In this document: positions 1 to 13,600 of the stretch, in pieces
Layout of the letters: every line of letters starts with the position of its first letter
Position numbering within the stretch: position 1 is the first letter of the stretch
DNA from: Lucifuga dentata
Taxonomy: Eukaryota; Chordata; Actinopteri; Ophidiiformes; Bythitidae
Assembly (NCBI GenBank): GCA_014773175.1
Contig: VXCM01000424.1
Location: 186,001 to 250,000 of the forward strand
Length of the DNA: 64,000 nt
Direction: 5' to 3'
Notes under the pieces: generated by a model
The model's input: the letters and a program-made list of their open reading frames with translations, nothing else
The model's database searches: none
Told to the model about the DNA's origin: nothing
Position numbers and translations under genes: made by a program

Positions 1-1649
1 CAGTGAATTAAAATTCACACCTTTCACAAAACACACTTACTTTTATTGAATTAATTGTGAACATTATTAACATCCAGTAATAGTGCTTTTTTACCATGCA
101 TATCAGGCCAAACCTTTATCTCACTTAATGTTTCCAAAGCCAGCACAGTCCCAAGTCACCCCTTACAATTCTGGTAATCTGGTTTTTGTTTTGCTTATTT
201 ACAAAAATACATCTCAGTAAATCAACTTAATTCTTACCAAATGTTTATGCGGTTTCCTAAATATGGCATGTAATTAATCTGCCAAATGCAACAAATTATC
301 TTTTAACAGTTGATGCGTCACATTAATGCCGACACGGTTGAATTCAGAGAATATTTGTACTCAACTATTTCAGCATCCCACAGTGGCTGCAACCGTTCCG
401 GTGACGGCCGTGTCAGACATTGGAATAAATGCTGCTACCTTTTTCCACTCTAGTTACAACTGACAAAGCCTTTTGGATGAACAGCAAAACATCTTCAATC
501 AAATATTCCAGGCAAGGGATTGTACTTTAACTTCCTAGACAGTTTATTACCTGGATGACTGAGATGAACATTCACAGATGCAGTCTATGCTGGTTAACCA
601 CACTGTTTGTTTGAGGTCATGGGTTATAGCTGGGCATGATTGTTTCTTCTTCTAATCAATTTGTAGACTAGACACTGCAAGGCTTGTCTAGTCTAGCATA
701 GACACTACACATATAGTATTGAATAGAACTTTAGATTATGAAAACATTTGATGTGATCACCTACCCTGCCTGGATTAACGGTGAATTAATTTTTTTACGC
801 TGTCTGGCACAAGGTACTTTTCAAGCCCGTGGTGTTATCTGTTGCATGATTTGAACACGGGATATATGGGAACAATTTGTAGTCTTGTATTTAGCCAGAC
901 CTATGAGGGTGATGTCTGTGATCAGGAGTGGACTATACACCCCTTACAAATGCTTTCAGCCATTAGTTTTTCTGTCCCTGCATGAGCTGTGCTGTGCTGC
1001 AGAAATAGAGGACAGCCTAATAGCAGATGAAATTCCAGCAGATCTACACTGTATGTCTTCCCCTGTTGATCTTTATACTATGAATTGTAATTTCATCTGA
1101 AATTGATTTTAGACACTGACAAGATTTTTCAGGCAGTTTATTTTCAAGACCAGTACTTGTGTTAATGAGAGCAGGTCCCTCTGAGAAAAAGCAGCGTGTG
1201 ATTTTCTTTTTTCTTTCTTTTTTTTTTTTAGATTACAAAAACAGTTTTCTCAACTATAAATACAGTATAATTGTAATAGTGGTATTTTTTCACCTCATTT
1301 CCTCTGTCCAAGTAGAAGCAAGTCTGAATGTCTGTCATTTGGTCATGTGTGTTTTGAAATAGACTGCAGTCATTCACGTATCTTGCCAGGTTATTGTTTC
1401 GTTCATTCAGCTGTGTTAAGGAAATGGAGGCAGCATATGCAGTGCATCACTTATAATGCTTTTAATGGTCCTCCAGAGTTCACAATGGATGATGTTTCTT
1501 CTGAATTATAAAATTAAATTATTATCAACTAACCCATTCTGGTAAATAAATAAAGTACAACCATCATAACATCCCTTCATGATATACCCACCCATCTAAA
1601 ACTGTATAAAATATTAAACAGTGTTGCACTGAATAATGATGCAGCAGTA
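1..1649. other. Non-coding sequence, probably 5' part of the visible intron 1
   Basis: AT-rich sequence with no supported exon. Two short open frames (885-1100, 1159-1362) lack coding character. A run of TCT/T lies near 1206-1229. No signal-peptide exon ending in the G needed by exon 2 was recognised here. Confidence 0.5.
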
Positions 1650-1774
1650 TTAGTACTAACAGGGAAAAGAAAAAAAAAAAAACCTTATCTCTATTGCCCC
1701 ATTTGCCTGTGNTTAGTACTAACAGGGAAAAGAAAAAAAAAAAAACCTTATCTCTATTGCCCCATTTGCCTGTG
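1650..1774. repeat. 62-bp tandem duplication around a single n (assembly join)
   Basis: 1650-1711 and 1713-1774 are identical, separated by n at 1712. An identical copy immediately on each side of an n is what a scaffolder leaves when overlapping contig ends are abutted without merging. The true sequence probably has one copy. Confidence 0.85.
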
Positions 1775-1794
1775 AATTTCACTTGATTGTAGTA

Positions 1795-2390
1795 TGTGAG
1801 CTTTGTGTTAGATGCCCAAAATACTTAAGTAAAAGTCATAATATGATAAAATATGTTACAAGTCATACATTCAAAAATGAAGAGTAAATTTTACTCCGGT
1901 ATGAAAAACATATATACTCATTGTGAAAAACAGTTTCCTGTTGGAGCATTAACTAATAAAAAATCCCTAATATTTTGACATATAAGATGTTTTGTTTTAG
2001 AGGTTTTGGAATTTAAAAATGAAGAAAAAAATAGCAAAATTGTTCAAATTGAGAACATAACCCTCTTGCGTGAAATTTATGTGTCTCTGATTTTGGAGAT
2101 TTCCATGTGTGCTCATAAATTTACTTAATTCTTTAGGCAATATCAAATGACATTTTGTCATTAAGCTCAAACAAGGCTGAGGTACAAAGTTTTTAACCAG
2201 CAGTGGGAATATCTATGAGCTTTTGTTATGTAGAATTTAAAGTCCTAACCTGCAAAGTAAGTATAAACTACAGGCATCGTATGAATCAAGTGTAGTAAAA
2301 GTAGAATAGAAGTTCAACAAAACAGAAATACCTAGTGAAGCACATGTACCTCAAAACTGTGTTGAAGTACAGTGCACTAAGACTGACTTG
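1795..2390. repeat. Degenerate hAT-type non-autonomous repeat
   Basis: It contains ACTTAAGTAAAAGTC near 1823 and TACCTCAAAACTGTGTTGAA near 2348. These phrases resemble the ends of the abundant fish repeat that begins CAGTGGTGGAAGTACT, seen in better form at 49622-50216. No target duplication or clean ends remain. Confidence 0.4.
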
Positions 2391-2424
2391 TTTTTTTTTT
2401 TTTTNTTTTTTTTTTTTTGTTTTT
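2391..2424. repeat. Poly-T tract interrupted by n
   Basis: A homopolymer T run with n at 2405 and a second run after it. The length here cannot be trusted. Confidence 0.8.
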
Positions 2425-2603
2425 TTTTAATAAATAAGTGAATTAAACACTATGCCACACTAGCTCTGCTTGGAATTTGGTAGGGGCAACAACATGGAGG
2501 TCTGCAGAGAGTTCACATTACTGAAAGGTCCAATGGTAGCATAGTCTTCCTCAAACTGAACTGCAGCTGAGACTCCTGCATCAGGGTCTCCAGAGAAGTC
2601 CCA

Positions 2604-2736
2604 TGCACCCCCCACACCTGCCAGGGACAGGCCTTCCTGTTGCCTCTCCTCTTCCTCCTCCCACTGGCANTGCACCCCCCACACCTGCCAGGGACAGGCC
2701 TTCCTGTTGCCTCTCCTCTTCCTCCTCCCACTGGCA
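2604..2736. repeat. 66-bp tandem duplication around a single n (assembly join)
   Basis: 2604-2669 and 2671-2736 are identical copies of a C/T-rich sequence with n at 2670. The duplication creates the apparent repeated peptides in minus-strand open frames at 2460-2810, which are therefore not evidence of a gene. Confidence 0.85.
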
Positions 2737-5700
2737 GCAGGGCAGGCGGTAATTAATTTCCACATTTTAACTGGGAGGCAAAACGCTAGCATCCTGGGAC
2801 TGAGGCGCACGCCACTAGCCTACATTCTGGATTCAAGGGATTAGGATAATTAGCCCCCAGAAGAGTGGGCAGACAGATGGAGAGAGGAGATGGTGGCACC
2901 TCGTGGCCGAGGAGGCTGATCCCTCCTGTTTCTTCCTTTACCTTACGGAAGAAAAGGAGTTTGTAAACAATAGTTTTCTACCCAAGAAAGAGTAAAAAGT
3001 CTGAACACAAACTGAGTGCCAAATACTTTTGCCTCAGGATAATCCATCTGATTTGACTTTTTCATAGCTCATACTTTTGGATCCATTTCAAACTGAATTC
3101 CTCTACTGTGGGAAATGTATTGAGCTTACCTGTTGCAGGCACAGACTTGGGGGAGAATGTGTATTTAATATTGTGAATGATTGTATGTGTTTTTAATATG
3201 TACATACGAAGGAAAGACACAGTGTCTCTTATAGTGTGTGAGATAGCTGTGTGGAGCGTTTTGACAGCAGCTCTGCTCTCTGCTCTGCTCAGCCTCCAGG
3301 ATCCCTCAGTAACTTAATGAAAAAGCGAGTGGACTTGTTGCAAGTCACTGATGTAGAAAACAGATTAATTCAGCTGGGCTGAACTTGCCAAATATCATGT
3401 ACAACAAAAGCATCACCTCAAGTGGTGGGCATGAGGAGAGAAGCACAAGAGGGATCAAGGATGGGGGTGGGATGCTGAGGCGGTGAATATGTGGCAGTAT
3501 GTATTTACTGTCCCCGCACCCCACCTTTTTTTTCAGACTTTATCTTAGCATGCTGTAGCTGCATGGAAATATTAATGTTACAAGCCTCTGAACATGTGTA
3601 TGCCTTAATGATTTCTAGCACTGGCTGACAGCTTCAGCCATATCTCTCCTCCCTGAGTGTTTTCTGTACTTTTGTTCCCTCTTCTCATGAGAAGCAAAGG
3701 GAAAAATATGTGACAGTTAGCTGCAGAGACTCCAGCACAGAGGTGCTCTGTGTCTCAAGGCTGGCATCTGACAGACCACACTAGGGGGCCTGCAATTGTG
3801 AATTGCCTTGACTAGTGAGGGGGTTGGAAATAACGGAGGGGAGCCTGGAGTACAGTGGAGGATTTTGACAGGTAGACAGCAGGTGTGAGTAAAAGGATAT
3901 ACTTGTTCTTGTGCAAAGTGGGCTGTATCACTCAGAGTGTTTTTGATATGTTATTTTTTTTTTTCTTAATCGGCTGGCTGCTTGTAAAGCAGTAGAATTC
4001 AGATATGTTGCACTGCAGTGTGGATAGTCCTCTGTCTTTTGTCTTGACAAAGCTTTACACATTTTTCTTTTTCCTGTTTCCAGTGGCATACTTTTTATAT
4101 TTCACATTGCAAAATGTCAAAGTGTGGCTTCATTGTTCAACATTAATGGGTAAAAGAACTCTTTTAACTGTGTATGAAAAAGCGGTGAATGAAAACTGCC
4201 TTTGAGGACAATTCATTGAAGTGCTGCTGCTTCCCTTCTGTAGACTCAGATAATTAGAGTTAACAACCTTGCATGAACTAATTTCTGCAGAAGTTTAGTT
4301 GATCAAATTGACCTTGTAAAATAGTACATTATACTTAATTCTGAGAATATGATATTTATAGGATATTTTGAATGACTTTGCTGCACAGATTACATGTTAA
4401 CTCACCTCCTGTAAGGTCATCGATAATGAATACATTTCTCTCTGATTTGTACAACAATACAGAACATGAAGTGAATTCACACTCTCCTTAAGTGTGAAGT
4501 GCTGTAAATGCTGACCTGAGCATTTTCCCGTTTTAAATTTTCTTTCTACAAGAATGCTCTCGGAGGCAAAAAAGTCTGCTGTTAGTGTCAGATTTCATAC
4601 AACGAGTTCACAACTGGTATTAAGGCTAAATGTGGGCCACCAGAAGGAGAGATGTGGGTGCTGAGCAAGCCTAATTGCTTAGTATCTCTTTGGGTTTGTA
4701 TTTTAAGAAGGGAAAGTCTGTGCCCTCTTTATACTAGATTAAAGTCAAATCAACTCACAGGAAAATGTGGCAATGTCATATTTTATCAGGACGTATGGAA
4801 AATAACATGATCATTTGATATTCTCTGTAACTCACCAATCATAAATCTCTTTCACTGAGATGAACAGCATCCAGAGCACATGCATCATTTTCATTTTCTT
4901 CTGTCTAAACTTAGCTGTTTTCATCTTTTGGGAAATACATCTAGACTGGTTCTTTATCTTAACAGCAGCACCTGGCAGAAACAAGATAAACCCTGTAGAT
5001 TTTGCACAGACCATAGCTTGAAAGAAGAATAATTATGTCCAAATTACCTGGTAAGCACTCATTTAATTCTCCTTGTCACATTGAATAAAGATTAATTTGC
5101 AGGCAAATATTACACAGTGAATTATTGAATAACTCATCTCCCAAGTCAAATTAATCTTGAGGATTGATGATGTGTATGTAACCTGCGATCGGAGAAACAT
5201 ATTTCATGAGTCATTGGTGGCGCTCTCTACATTCACAAGGGCATACCAGACTGATGACTTGATTTCAACTGACTGTCCCCATTTCCATCCAGGTTATGTA
5301 AACAAACAGGGCACTTTGATTCGGCAGTAGACCGAATTATGATTGCATAGTTCACTCATCTTTTTAATTAAGTCTGTTAACAGGTTATGACAGTGCCTGA
5401 AACACTGCACATCGCATGTAGTGACTCATGAACCATTCCTGATTTCTCCAGACGCCCTAAATGATTTAGTGCAGTGTCCTTTAGACAATGACAACGATGC
5501 TCACTTAATGTTTAAGTTTTCGGTGATGTGGAATATGCAGCTGTACAAGCTGATTTTCTGCAGTATGCTATGCCCCCTCAGAATGTTACAGGGTATTATA
5601 GACAAGGTAGATCAGTTCATATTTGAGCTTCTCCAAACAGCTCAGTGCTTGAGGCCTTCTCTGCTTTGAATGCCAAAATAGGTCCTCGACACCACTCACT

Positions 5701-5884
5701 GGCTTTAGAGTATCACTACTCTCAGTTTCAAGGACCGCCATTGGAGTGACTGTTACTAAACTAGTGCTGTGTGAAAGTCTTTAAGTGGTAAGACTATCAC
5801 AGTTGTTTCTCTGCGTTCTTGTCTCTTCCTTTGTCACACTATTGGTTGTCTTTAGGTCATGAGTTACGCTTGCTTTTGTCTCTT
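2737..5884. other. Non-coding intronic/upstream sequence
   Basis: No exon, RNA gene or named repeat recognised. A T run at about 3954-3964 and short open frames without coding character are all that stand out. Confidence 0.4.
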
Positions 5885-6150
5885 GATCCCTCAAGCACAT
5901 CAAGTCAAGCTAAGTTAAGCTTATTTATATAGTCCAAGAATTAAATATCACTTACAATGTCTCAAAGGGCTTTACAGGCCCACACAATAAGGGTTCCCGA
6001 CCCAGCCCAAGCCATCAAAGAAGACAAGGAAAAATTCCCTAAAAAACAAAAGTATCATATAAGAAAAAAATGAAAGAAACCTGGGGAGAGGCAAGTCAAA
6101 GAGAGATCCCCTCTCCTTGAACAGCCAGTTGTGCAGTCAGAGCCATAGAA
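5885..6150. repeat. Dispersed teleost repeat (TTATTTATATAG / GGGCTTTACAGG type)
   Basis: Contains TTATTTATATAGTCCAAG, TCTCAAAGGGCTTTACAGG, AAGGAAAAATTCCCTAAAAA and AAACCTGGGGAGAGGCAAG, in the order known from a very common fish interspersed repeat. The family name was not determined. Confidence 0.6.
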
Positions 6151-7676
6151 ACAGGCAAATTATAAATACGCAAAAAACAATTACACATTACAAGATGGTA
6201 TATACAGCAAATAAGAAATGATCCAGTAAAACAATCTAGAAAGATGTATAAAATCATAGTCACGATGCTTCAAGACATGAGTCACAGGAAGTGAATCTAC
6301 ATAAATTTATTCAACCATATTAACTTTATAATTGGAGTAATCCACCTCCACATGCATTTCCTCATCTGGATTACTCCCCCTCATACTCCAATGAAGGAAC
6401 GTGTTATTTATATTGCCAAACATCAGAATCGTATTCACTCTACTCAGATGTACGGTTTACTCACATTTTTGCTTGTACAGAACATTGTGATGTGCATGTA
6501 AACGTACTGAGTTTTTCTACCCTCAAGCAGTCAGGATTGTAAATAGCATCTGAATATGCTACGTCCAAAGTGTACTGATCAATTGCATATTACAATGAAT
6601 TTGTATTTGCTTCTTGCATGCATGTTTGTGTGCATAAGCAACTGTCCTGACATGTATGTGTGCTTCTCTAACCTCATCCTGCCACATAAAAAAACAGATA
6701 TATCAAATTCCAACCATGAAAAATGCCTCAAAATTGATTTATATCCTGACAAACTGCAGCCTCATAGTTAAATAATGGAACAAAAACTTAGTTGGTAGAA
6801 CAGCAGGTATAGAAAACCTGGAGTGAGAAAAGGGAAGAAAATGTGATTAAAAACATGACCTCGATTTGACACCAAACTCCAGGATTGTGGTGGCCAGACA
6901 GAAATCGCAGAGTGTGCAGTTGTTGAAACCTTTAATAGTAAAAGCCTCATAAGAAAAGCTGTTAGCCAGGTGGTTTCAGGGGGTAATGAACTTGTCAGCT
7001 CTGAGCCTTTGGAGTTTGTTGGCTTTGTTGTTTTTGTTATTATTCAATTTAGCACCTCGGTTGCTCTTCTCTCCTGACTGATTTCTCAAGTCTGTAGACG
7101 GCCACTTGTTTTGCACCAGGAACACATTTTAGCTTCTCCCACTGGACCTGAGGTATCGAATTGCCTCTCATTCAAAATAAATAATGCTTCTACTGTGTAT
7201 TCCAACAAATGCTAAACAGCCAAAATGCCGTTGTAGCAAAGGGGATTTTCTGCTCTTTTTCAACAGCCCATCAATGGTATTAAGTCTGCCAGATAAAAGC
7301 ACTGAGACTCGACTGCACAAGAAGGTGAGGTTAGTATGAGGTATGGATTTGCCTCAGTCCTTTTTCACTTCATTTGAGATTTTGTGCCTTTTTCATTTGG
7401 TGCAGGAAAATGCCACCGGCTCAGGTAGCATACATCACTCTGCAGCTGGTGGGATGAAGTTTTATTACACTTTGCCTTGGCCCTGTATTACTTTGAAATG
7501 GCAAGCTAAATTCACAGAAAAAAAGCACGTAGGAACTGATCATATTGTTAAAAGTTGTTTGAAAATGTAATAACACCAACACAATCATCACGGTTTTCCA
7601 GTGCCCCAAAATTGGGAAATTTTTAAATTTTCATATTAGGGTTCCTAATTTCATAAAACCACATAAAGCACATTTC

Positions 7677-7680
<4 letters not shown>
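6151..7680. other. Non-coding intronic/upstream sequence
   Basis: No supported gene. The phrase TGTGCATGTAAACGTACTGAG at about 6491 recurs near 11596, suggesting fragments of a DNA-transposon-type repeat around both. Confidence 0.35.

Positions 7681-7711
<31 letters not shown>
7681..7711. repeat. Poly-A tract, 31 bp
   Basis: Uninterrupted A run. Nothing before it was recognised as a retroelement body, so it may be a simple repeat. Confidence 0.8.
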
Positions 7712-7712
<1 letters not shown>

Positions 7713-9810
7713 CATTGTGTTTCTTAGCCGCCAAAAAGTTGACATTTTGGAAATGGATGGTTTTCACTTTATATTTCAACAACAAATTATCATCATCAAT
7801 AATTATGCATGCAGTTGCATGTATTAATGTATTGAGAGACATGTCTGCTGCTCACATTGAAATAAATGATGGACAGCTTTAAGCAAACAATTAAACAAGG
7901 ATGGTTTCATAATATTAGCAGGTTTCATGATGTCTTATGAAGAACATACAGTCATTTCTGCTTATCTTATCCACAGATTTAAGGTCTTGAAATGAACCAG
8001 TACTGTTAGACAGGCCAGTATGTCCACTGTATTTTCCAGGTAAATGATTGGCCATGATGCACATCCTGTTGGATAAGAAATCCACAAGGTGCACACGTGT
8101 TACATGTTCTTTCAGCAGTAGAACACTGGCTGCTTGTCAGGACTCCACATGGAGCTGCTTTGCAGGATGTCATGTTCATGTCAGGGATCAGAGAGAACAG
8201 TAAAGACAATTTATGCTGTGCAACGTGTGTGACCATCACTTGGAGGATAAGGGTGGAGGAAGTGATGTGAGAAAATTGTTGCAGCGGTATAAATATGCTG
8301 GAAGATAGTTTGGTTGTTGTAAGATGCCTCCTTCACCAGACTCTATTCACTTCCAAATCATCATTTCTCAAATCAAATATTAATTTTTTGTAGCATGAGG
8401 AGGCATAGCTCTGTTTGTGTGATTTGAACATTTTGAAGTAGAATGTTATATTTTGACTTGCAAAAAAGATGAATTGGAAAACAGGCATACTTTGTATACT
8501 AAGGCTAAGGATTATGGGACATTCAACATAAAGGAAGAGGGGTTGAGAAACCACGGAGTTAAAGGACAATACTGACAATTTTGCATGTTTGAGCTCAATA
8601 CATATTGGGCTGTCCTTTAAATATTATAATTCTGTGTAACTTTATTGTCCTTCACCCACAATATCTGAGGTAAGATTTTGGACTATTAAAATTGTCATAT
8701 TTTCAATTATCCCATCCAAGAGGCTTTCCATTTGTATAATGTACAAATAAATCCACGGGTTGCTGGTAGACTATAAATAATGCGTAACAGCATCATAGTT
8801 TCAAGGACATGTGACTACCTGACAATATGATATGTTTTGGTGTATTTAATATAGAAAAACAAACACAGCATTGCCTTAGGTCTTTTTGGTGCCAGTGTAA
8901 TGAAACACATACTTAATGGGTTTGTTTAAAATGGTTTAATGGTGTTTTTGGTCTGTGTCCAGAGATACTCAGAAAGGAATACAGGAATAATTTAGACATT
9001 TAACTTTGAGTTGTATATTTTTTTATCAAGGGCACTAACCTCATTAGAACTATTCCCATATGCTACTGAGTGACATTTCTTTTGTGCTTTGGCTTTTGAC
9101 TCACATATGTTTCTTTGATTTTGGTTTTACTGAGATCTGTGGGTGCAGGGGAAACTTGGCGCTATGAACAAGGATCAGCAATGAGTCTTGATGCACCTGT
9201 CAGAGTTGACCAGATCACATAATGAGGAAAATCCCTCAGGATGTTAACGAAGCCATTAAGCACTCATGTGTGAAACTGCTAGGAAGGCAGCGTGCTAAAT
9301 CATAGCAGCAAGATTAAAATTCACTGCACATGGCACTGAAATGTAAATATCCTGACTTTGCAAGGATGAGCTGGCTTCCTTCTCCATGCTCTAATCGGCT
9401 TTTAAAAGACGGTGCAAATGTTCAGGAATAATGCTTGTGCTCTGTGATAAAACGGACAGCTTTTATTATATACCTACAACAGTCAAGCCATGTTTGTAAA
9501 CGAACTAAAATCAGCAGAGCTCTTTGCCTTTTGTCCCCTACAAAAAGGGAATAAATGGTTCTCATTTAGGACACAATATGAATGTAACAGTTATCTCGTA
9601 CAATGTCTCTGTTTTGTCAGTTTGTAATGTCTTATCACTTCCAGGAGAACTGTAAATTGATGAGTTAATTTAATACTTTGGCTTTGAAATGAATATCAAG
9701 ATGAGATCCAAGTAATCCAAATAGTAATGATTCAAAATTTAATAGTAATGATTCAAAACTTATTATAAAACTTAGACACTCTGTATGTTTATGTGCATGT
9801 TATAACTTTG
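7712..9810. other. Non-coding intronic/upstream sequence
   Basis: No exon or named repeat recognised; short open frames on both strands only. Confidence 0.4.
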
Positions 9811-9895
9811 ATTCTAATCTGATTAAGGCAATAATTTGATTAAATATATATATACAGTATATTTAATCAAATTATTGCCTTAATCAGATTAGAAT
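9811..9895. repeat. Perfect inverted repeat, 37-bp arms and 11-bp loop
   Basis: 9811-9847 is the exact reverse complement of 9859-9895. The arms begin ATTCTAATCTGATTAAGGC. It is followed by an AT dinucleotide tract to about 9920. It can form a long hairpin and may be a palindromic MITE or a product of inverted duplication. It ends 90 bp before the hAT element. Confidence 0.9.
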
Positions 9896-9985
9896 ATATA
9901 TATATACATATACTGTATATAAACATTATAATCAGGTTGAATTCATTATAAATTGACAGTAGTTAATTTATGTTATGTTCAGTAC

Positions 9986-10665
9986 CTGGGCTGGCCCTAG
10001 ACTTTCTGGGATCCTAGTCAAGTTATTTGCTGGGGGCCCCCCATCCAGTGGCACAAAAGGTGGTATTTTCGGTGTGAATGCTGTCAAGCTAAATTAAAAT
10101 AAATAAATAATAAAAACATGAATATTTGTGGATTACTAAATATTATTTGTCATTTTTAATCTTATTTCACTCTCCCCAACAGAAAAATGCAAAAGTAAAA
10201 TGCAAATTAAACACATTTCATACTGTAGTAATTTCTAATATTGTACAAAAGGGGCATGGCTACCCTTTACCTCCCACTCTACAGTATTAATCTTACATCC
10301 CACAATTCCCCCAACCCACTCCATAAACATCTCTATGAGCCTCACCTTAACTAAAACGTAATGGCAAACCATAATATGCATAAATTCCATGTTATATTAG
10401 TTCTGTGCTGAATAAAGGTGCATTTTATAACACACCTTTAGTGAGTTGTCTAAGTACATTGAGCTCTATATATGCTGTTCCCACTTCTATCAGGTAATAT
10501 AGCTCACAGAGTTAGCACATAGATTTAGTCACATCTCTGCAGCTCCTGAACTTATTTACCATTAATGAAAGTTCAGTTTAGTTTCACTCTTAGCATGGGG
10601 TCCCCCTAGCGGCTGCAGGACCCTAGGCAAACCTCCTAGTTCGCCTATGCCACGGGCCGGCCCTG
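9986..10665. mobile_element. Non-autonomous hAT element (680 bp) with 8-bp target duplication
   Basis: The left end CTGGGCTGGCCCTAGA and the right end, read in reverse complement, CAGGGCCGGCCCGTGG form imperfect terminal inverted repeats of the hAT CAGGG class. TTCAGTAC flanks it at 9978-9985 and 10666-10673, the 8-bp duplication expected for hAT. No transposase frame is present, so it is a MITE-like derivative. Confidence 0.8.
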
Positions 10666-10673
10666 TTCAGTAC

Positions 10674-13600
10674 TTACACATGAAAATGATCTATTGGTTT
10701 ACAACTGGCAAAAAAAAAAAGCCTGAGTATGCTCCAAACAAAGTTCCTCTGGATCCTCTGAATTGGGGCAAAATTTGTACGTCAAAATTTGTCTGCAAAG
10801 GAAAACCCATAGTAAAGCCCACTTCATGCAGCAATTGGCTTGATGTGTTTAGATGTGAAATTAGTTGTTGTGTCCACATTAAACCTGCTGCTATGCCACA
10901 AATCCATTGAGGAGAGAAGTGAAGTGTGAGCCATTATCCCTATTATGATTCATCTCGTCAAGATTATGGGCACACAGATGATGAAGAATTTCTGTTAACA
11001 ATCCTTCTCTTTTCTAAAACAGCAGGCCTTTTTTGCCCCACCTCAAGTGAACAGGTTTCAACTTGGTTGCTTTCCATTGTGGTTGAGCATTACAACAAAT
11101 GATCCAGACCTTTTAAAGTATGCAGAGGCATTAAGCATTCTGTGTACAGGCGTAGCAATGAGTCGTGTATATTCAGAGAATGGTGGCATCTAACTATAAA
11201 GCTAGAATCTCTGTCCTTCCATTGGTCTTCTGTCTGTGGCACCATTGTCTCCAGAACCCAGCACTGTATGAAGTTGATATTTGGCAGCTTCATTGCTCAG
11301 GACCCAAGGAAGTGCAGTGTCACGTGTGAAGTTGTTTGGATGAGCAGTTCTCAAATTGAGCTGTACCAGTAAAAAGTAATCCGTGCAGCAGGATATGTTT
11401 CAGGCACGATAGCAGGATATGCTCTGGGTGCATCAGCATATGATCCGCTCCACAGGCACTTATGGCAGGCTGTGGCACACAACATAAAGTCCGGCCCAGT
11501 CCAAACATGCATGTTTTCAATGGGCACTGCACTGGTTTCTGTTAAGTCCATCCATGTATACGTATATATACGTATACGCAGAAATCAGAGTATAATGTGC
11601 ATGTAAACATACTGAGTGGACTCAAGACCAGCCACCGAGAGAAAACATTCACAAGAGAGACTTCCTGTAAGCTGCCAATCAAATCAGTGTAATCAAACAT
11701 ATTGATTCACATACATTCATGCAGGCACACACTTCAGTAAAATTGAAGAATCACTGGGTGCTTTTTTTTAAGCTAGAGTCAGTCGTGTGCTTTTATTATG
11801 ATTTACAGAAATGTGTTATAGTAAAAAAGGCCACTTGTATCATCAAAATTTACATTCTGTAAATGTTAAATTTTATTCAGCAAGTGTCAGTTTTTGACTC
11901 TCAGCTGAATGGTTCTTCACATTCATTGCTCTGTGCTCTCTGTTAATCCTCCTGAGTACATGGCTCTATACATGCCTGGAGGGAATAATCTTCCCTCTCA
12001 CGCCACCAGAAAGTTAGGGAACGTGGATAAAAATGAGTGCCTTGGGCTTCAATTCAGATGTGTTAAGATTGGTCTTGTTCCAGAGGATGTGAAAGCTCTC
12101 ACAGTCACAGTGAAGTTAATTTGAGTGCCTCCCGTCCCAGAAACTAGCCAGAGGTGTCCCAAATGATCTGACCTGTGCCTCCCCCTCATTTGTCTACATT
12201 AACTTTGCATGTGTGGTCCGTCCAGTAATAAGTGGGGCAGATTTATATTTAGCCACGTCTGCAATGACTTTGAAGAACAGGGTGACTCTTGTCTTCAGAC
12301 CCTTGTCAACCTCTGTGCACAAGGCCCTCCTTCATTTCCATACCATTTATCTCAGATGTATTTTTAATTTTGATATTAATCTGGTTTATGGAAATATCTG
12401 CCATCTTTTTGGGTTACGACCAAGCTTGGTTTCCCATCCTGGATTTAAAATGCAATAAGGCTGATCCTAGACGTTTATTGCCTTTTACAAAAGGAAGAAA
12501 GAGATTCTTACATGCTGTTTTTAATTGCTCCTCTGGTATAAGACACTAATTTCCATGGGTGGGGTAAAATTATAGTACTGTCAAATTGTTTTATACATAA
12601 CTGAACTCAAACTCTTGTTCTAATTATGTTAAACATCAAAGCAACTAAGTGGTCATCAAAACTGCACGGCAATAAGATGGCCTAAATTAAGAGCGCCTTT
12701 CCATCTTATATGGATTTAGAAGCAGCTTCCAGCGATAAACACAGGACTCAATATTAATTGCACCTTTAGTGGCAAAATCAATGTCAATTACGCCACACAA
12801 TTTTGGTGTCCTAGAGTAGTTATCAAACATTATGATGTCTGTTTTAGAGCCTATATATCCAACTGTGGTGTTTTAACCCTCAGGATGAGTCAATCGAGCT
12901 GCAACAGGTTTGTGACAGTAAAATTAAAAGCTTCTCCCAAGTGCTAGTAAGATAAAATGAAGCCCTGGAGCCCCTAGCTGACCATCGTCACAAAGAATAT
13001 GAACATAAAACTCTATAGTTCAGCCTTGATGTAGAAGGTTATTGCTCTCAGCCTTCAATACTGCTGTTTCACTGAAGTCACATATTGATCGTAACATAAC
13101 ATAAGTACAGTGAAAGTTGATTGGTTTAAAAACTAGTTCTTTGCAATAATATTTTGGGTTTTTTTTCTTTCATAAATAAACCAACATCTTCAGTAGTCTC
13201 ACATCTGAGACACTTGAAGAACCCCCTCTGTACATTTACAAACACAGTATACTCCAGTTTGTTGTCTGTACTGCGATGAAGGAAAAAAAATGTGACTTAA
13301 GACATATACATGAATGGAATTAATAGGATTCCATCATTTGGTGAATATGTATGTCACGCTGCTTAATCAGAGGATGAAGGAGAGTTCGCCAGGTGAGGAA
13401 ATACTTACAGAGATGGGTTGCTCCATCTACATGCTTCAGTAAATTGATTTGAAGTCACAAAATCTAGGTCTGTCACTTTAAGTAAGCATGCATCGCTTTG
13501 TGCTGATTTCATGAGATTTGAAAAAAAACTTGATTTATTAACTTAATTAGAGTATAATTGAAGTTTTAACATGCATGACTGTTTTCTTAGGTTTGATTAG

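Noticed and set aside
2460..2810. Minus-strand open frame of 116 codons with an internal peptide repeat
   Set aside because: The repeat is the artefactual 66-bp duplication around n at 2670; no domain or splice context.
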